From: Gammaproteobacteria bacterium
Lineage (GTDB): Bacteria; Pseudomonadota; Gammaproteobacteria; Pseudomonadales; Pseudomonadaceae
DNA: 35,904 bases
Assembly (NCBI GenBank): GCA_903970465.1
Contig: CAJCIO010000002.1
Coordinates: 1-35,904 of the forward strand
Reading direction: 5' to 3'
Part shown: positions 33,288 through 35,904 of the stretch, in pieces
Numbering within the stretch: position 1 is the first letter of the stretch
How the letters are laid out: every line of letters starts with the position of its first letter
The notes under the pieces: generated by a model
The model's database searches: none
What the model saw: only the letters and a program-made list of their open reading frames with translations
What the model was told of the DNA's origin: nothing
Made by a program: the position numbers and the translations under genes

Positions 33288-34910
33288 ATGTTCTTGAGAA
33301 ACATAAGAATTGCCGCCAGAGCCTTCATCGGCTTCGCCGCTATCGCCGCGCTGAGTATATTCCTCGGCCTGTTCGCGCTGAAGCAGATCGGCGAAGTGCA
33401 GTCTCAGGCCGCCGACATTCAGAACAACTGGATGCAACGCGTTCGAATCCTGGCGCTGGCCAACGCCTCGCTCGATCGTTATCGCCTGGGGGAAATGGCG
33501 CACATCCTGTCGTCGGCCGATGCGGACATGCAGACCTACGAAGATAAATCCGCCGGCCGCTTGAAAGCCGTCAAAGAACAACTGACCCAATACGCCGCGC
33601 TCCTCACGACCGCCGACGAAAAATCGCGGCTCGATGTATTCAACCAGAGCCTCGACGCCTACGCGAAGAACCACACCGAAATGCTCAAACGCTCGCGCTC
33701 CGGCGACAAAGCCGGCGCCGTGGACTTCCTCAACAGTATTCGCCCAAGCTATGAGCAGATGACCAAGAACTTCGATCAATTGATCGAGTTGGCCAACAAA
33801 GGCGCAGAGCAAGCCGGCAAGCAATCCGTTGACGCTTACCAACATGCGGTCAGCGGCATCGCCATCGTTATCGTGCTCGTGAGTGCCGGGACCATTCTGG
33901 TGGCCTGGCTGCTGACCAAAAGCATTACCGGCCCCATCATCGAAGCGGTTCACGTGGCCGAAACCATTGCAAAAGGCGACCTCACCCACCCGATCAATCC
34001 CACCGGCAACGACGAAGCCACGCGCCTGCTGCGCGCGCAGGAAACCATGCGCAACAGCCTGGTGCAGACCCTCAAGCAAATCACCGGCTCATCCAACCAG
34101 CTCGCCGCCGCCGCCGAAGAACTCAATGCCGTGACCGCCGAGGGCAGCCGGGGCTTGCAAGAGCAACACGGCGAAATCGAACAGGCCGCCACGGCCGTCA
34201 CCGAAATGACCACCGCCATTGAAGAAGTCGCACGCAACGCCGCATCGACCTCAGACCTGTCCCAGGAATCACGCAGCATCGCCCTGAAAGGCCAGCAGCG
34301 CATGGTCGAAGCGTTGAACGCCATCAAGGCGCTGACCCGCGGCGTAGAAGTCAGCTCCGGGCAGGTCGGCGGCCTGGCCACACAAGCCAAGGATATCGGC
34401 AAAGTACTGGACGTTATCCGCACCATCGCCGAACAAACCAACTTGCTGGCCCTCAACGCCGCCATCGAAGCCGCCCGCGCGGGTGAGGCTGGCCGTGGTT
34501 TCGCCGTGGTCGCCGACGAAGTGCGCGCCCTTGCCCACCGCACGGCGCAGTCGACGCAAGAGATTGAACAGATGATTGGCAGTATTCAGGCCAATACCGC
34601 CAGTACCGTGAATACCATGCTCGATAGCAGCAACATGACCCAGCAGACGCTGGAGTTGGCTGAGCTGGCGCAGAAAGCGCTGACCGATATTCTGGCGGCT
34701 AACGATGAGATCAATGACCGGAATCTGGTGATTACCACGGCGGCGGAAGAGCAGGCACATGTGGCTCGGGCGGTGGATCAGAACTTGTTGAATATTCAGC
34801 AGTTGTCGATTCAATCGGCGGAAGGGTCGACGCAGACCACGACGGCTTCGCAGTCGTTGGCGAGTCTGGCTTATGAGTTGAATACGATGGTGAAGCATTT
34901 TCAGATTTGA
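33288..34910 (+). CDS. Methyl-accepting chemotaxis protein
   Basis: This 540-residue inner-membrane chemoreceptor starts with transmembrane helix 1 at about 10-30 ([19 protein letters not shown]). A periplasmic four-helix bundle (about 35-185) senses ligand. Transmembrane helix 2 is at about 187-212 ([19 protein letters not shown]), then HAMP (about 212-265), then the signalling domain with the hairpin tip [20 protein letters not shown] and [20 protein letters not shown] for CheA/CheW contact. There is no C-terminal CheR pentapeptide. The start is uncertain: ATG 33288 gives the usual receptor N-terminus [12 protein letters not shown], but only a GTG at 33210, in frame and 26 codons upstream, has a strong GGAGG. 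The ligand is unknown. Confidence 0.92.
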   Translation: MFLRNIRIAARAFIGFAAIAALSIFLGLFALKQIGEVQSQAADIQNNWMQRVRILALANASLDRYRLGEMAHILSSADADMQTYEDKSAGRLKAVKEQLTQYAALLTTADEKSRLDVFNQSLDAYAKNHTEMLKRSRSGDKAGAVDFLNSIRPSYEQMTKNFDQLIELANKGAEQAGKQSVDAYQHAVSGIAIVIVLVSAGTILVAWLLTKSITGPIIEAVHVAETIAKGDLTHPINPTGNDEATRLLRAQETMRNSLVQTLKQITGSSNQLAAAAEELNAVTAEGSRGLQEQHGEIEQAATAVTEMTTAIEEVARNAASTSDLSQESRSIALKGQQRMVEALNAIKALTRGVEVSSGQVGGLATQAKDIGKVLDVIRTIAEQTNLLALNAAIEAARAGEAGRGFAVVADEVRALAHRTAQSTQEIEQMIGSIQANTASTVNTMLDSSNMTQQTLELAELAQKALTDILAANDEINDRNLVITTAAEEQAHVARAVDQNLLNIQQLSIQSAEGSTQTTTASQSLASLAYELNTMVKHFQI

Positions 34911-34948
34911 GGTGAATGGCGGGTCGCCTCGTACTGGAGTGAAATTAC

Positions 34949-34975
34949 TGTAGGAGCAAGGCTTGCCCGCGAAGA
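34949..34975. repeat. Single REP element
   Basis: CTGTAGGAGCAAGGCTTGCC followed by CGCGAAG is one REP unit in the 3' gap of the chemoreceptor gene. I see no inverted partner nearby. Confidence 0.65.
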
Positions 34976-35137
34976 GGCCGCCGGCTCCCGCTGCGATCCA
35001 GCAAATCAATTTGCGCCTGCGCTACAACACGAACGACAAAACTGTGGCCCGCTGCTTGTTTACTCTGCCAGTTTCCCGTCGTGTACAACGTCGGGTGGAT
35101 AGTGCGGCCGAGCAGTCATTCGACGGCCATCAAGACG

Positions 35138-35178
35138 GTCCCAGAATGGGAACGATAGGTCCCAAAATGGGACCTATC
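35138..35178. promoter_or_regulatory. Two tandem GTCCCA-N3-TGGGAC palindromes
   Basis: An imperfect copy (GGTCCCAGAATGGGAAC, 35138-35154) is followed directly by a perfect one with 11-base arms, GATAGGTCCCA (35154-35164) and TGGGACCTATC (35168-35178), around AAA. The regular spacing suggests a cooperative repressor operator of the kind found before toxin-antitoxin or XRE-regulator genes. Only a doubtful 29-codon frame (35220-35309, weak ribosome site) follows. The rest of the 34911-35287 gap holds no gene that I can support. Confidence 0.5.
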
Positions 35179-35287
35179 AATGAGTGGTCGGGAATTCGAC
35201 AGGAGATAGCACTTTTGCCATGAGCGCAGGATTACTCACGGCCCAAGGCCGCTATCCGATTCGGGACTCAGTCGGGTCAGGTCCAGT

Positions 35288-35566
35288 CTACATACCGTCA
35301 TCGAATTGATACGTGGCGCTCAGTGCATCGACGACCGCCTTTGCGCTCGTTAGCGAGTGGTGGACCAGCCAGGCCTGGTTGCCCTGCAGAGGCTTGCCCA
35401 TGGCCGCCTCCTTTACCGCGTCAAGGGCGCTGGCGATCAGGTCGGACACTTGGTGAAGCGCACACTCACCAGCCACCCCGGCGTTAACGGCGAATACGTA
35501 GCTCCTTTCGCCATCTGAGCCATAGTCTGAAAATTTTTGCTCGGTAGTGACCAATGGCTTTTTCAT
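35288..35566 (-). CDS. DUF3077-like small protein
   Basis: This 92-residue acidic helical protein contains YVFAVNAGVAGECALHQVSD followed by LIASALDAVKEAAMG, which resembles the F-x-V-N-A-G-V-x-x-x-x-A-L-x-x-A-S-x-L pattern of DUF3077 proteins common in Pseudomonas. It has no signal peptide or membrane part, and its role is unknown. The ATG at 35566 is preceded by GGAGG and overlaps the stop of a 38-codon upstream frame (ATGA), so it is probably translated by coupling. A structured leader lies further upstream. Confidence 0.7.
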   Translation of the reverse strand: MKKPLVTTEQKFSDYGSDGERSYVFAVNAGVAGECALHQVSDLIASALDAVKEAAMGKPLQGNQAWLVHHSLTSAKAVVDALSATYQFDDGM

Positions 35567-35679
35567 TGGGTGCCTCCGAGGCTTGCCGCTGCGCGCGGAT
35601 TGGCCAGAGGGCGGGAAAACTCATTCGAGACGTTGCCAGGACGACAGGCTAGACAGAGGGACAAAACTTTATCGGTCAT
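35563..35679 (-). CDS. 38-residue coupled small ORF (leader peptide candidate)
   Basis: The frame starts at ATG 35679 with AGGAG 8 bases ahead, encodes MTDKVLSLCLACRPGNVSNE followed by a Ser/Pro/Ala-rich tail, and stops in ATGA overlap with the DUF3077-like gene. Two cysteines (LCLACR) are notable. The good ribosome site and exact overlap suggest that it is translated, either as a small protein or as a coupling leader. The frame stays open upstream but only through the hairpin region. Confidence 0.5.
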   Translation of the reverse strand: MTDKVLSLCLACRPGNVSNEFSRPLANPRAAASLGGTQ

Positions 35680-35702
35680 CGGTGTAACTCCTGTATGTGA
35701 GG

Positions 35703-35810
35703 AGCTGCCACGGTTCGCCGTCAAACGAATAAGGGTGGCAGCTGTGCGCAGGTTGACGGACCGGGCATACAGGACCCCGGCAGACCTCACGGTCTCCCAC
35801 GCACAGCCAC
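35703..35810 (-). promoter_or_regulatory. Structured 5' leader with competing hairpins
   Basis: On the minus-strand RNA, segment A (GUGGCUGUGCG, 35810-35800), B (CGCACAGCUGCCAC, 35748-35735) and C (GUGGCAGCU, 35711-35703) occur in order. B can pair with A (7 bp plus 4 bp with a 3-base bulge) or with C (9 bp perfect), but not both. Two smaller hairpins lie between A and B: AGACC/GGTCT (35782-35795) and CCGGG/CCCGG (35761-35780). The layout is that of an attenuator or translation switch ahead of the coupled small ORF at 35679. I see no known riboswitch class. Confidence 0.5.
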
Positions 35811-35904
35811 CATAAGCACGGCATGCCTGCGCCGGAGAGCGCCTGCAATTGTGAATGGCGGCGCCAGTGCGCCTGTATGTACTCGGGCCGTCAAACCCGG
35901 TCGC
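35811..35904. other. Right edge without a recognised gene
   Basis: This GC-rich stretch shows no supported coding frame on either strand. It may hold the promoter of the DUF3077-like transcription unit (minus strand) or the start of something beyond the window. Confidence 0.3.

Noticed and set aside
34963..35223. An 86-codon plus-strand frame after the chemoreceptor
   Set aside because: It begins within REP sequence, runs through the tandem palindromes, has no ribosome site and has no protein-like pattern.
1..35904. Prophage, integrative element or CRISPR array
   Set aside because: I found no integrase, phage structural gene, tRNA attachment site or regularly spaced repeats. The repeats seen are REP units and isolated inverted repeats.

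Overview
The window reads as chromosomal DNA of a Pseudomonas, most likely of the P. fluorescens lineage. The evidence is uniformly GC-rich coding sequence, Pseudomonas-type REP elements (a GCGGGCAAGC core with a GGGAGCAAG-type partner) in many gaps, and a conserved Pseudomonas gene set: speC, piuC/piuA/piuB, fruBKA/fruR, ampDE, a DUF1631 gene and nadC. I see no tRNA, rRNA, CRISPR array, prophage or intact insertion sequence.

Positions 1-21400 are mostly core genome. After a possible short transcript come speC (ornithine/lysine decarboxylase), a convergent Sel1-repeat gene and piuC, and the divergent TonB receptor piuA followed by piuB. Fur-box-like sites lie in the piuC-piuA gap and ahead of piuB, so this is an iron-starvation unit. 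Next is the fructose phosphotransferase operon fruB-fruK-fruA (minus strand), divergent from its regulator fruR. A Cra/FruR-type operator and a REP doublet lie between fruB and fruR. A TatD nuclease follows fruR, then ampD-ampE (minus), a DUF1631 protein (minus) and nadC (plus).

Positions 21400-30800 are more accessory. Three small uncharacterised genes flank the decayed remnant of a RelE-family toxin. A LacI-family regulator then stands divergent from a row of genes: a TonB receptor, an FMN-dependent monooxygenase, an aldo/keto reductase and a periplasmic sulfonate/nitrate-type binding protein. A promoter with a perfect 14-bp palindrome at its predicted start site precedes the receptor. The gene content suggests outer-membrane uptake of an organosulfur (or similar) compound, oxidative cleavage to an aldehyde, and its reduction. 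No ABC permease, ATPase or flavin reductase is in the window. A cupin lipoprotein and an OsmC-type protein follow.

Positions 30800-35904 hold a protealysin-like M4 metallopeptidase overlapped by an emfourin-type inhibitor gene, a secreted cupin with an inverted repeat at its start, and a methyl-accepting chemotaxis protein behind a sigma-28-type promoter. After these come tandem palindromes resembling an orphan operator, and a minus-strand DUF3077-like gene. That last gene is preceded by a coupled 38-codon ORF and a leader able to form mutually exclusive hairpins.

The items most worth following up are the LacI/TonB/monooxygenase cluster, the protease-inhibitor pair, and the attenuator-like leader at the right edge.
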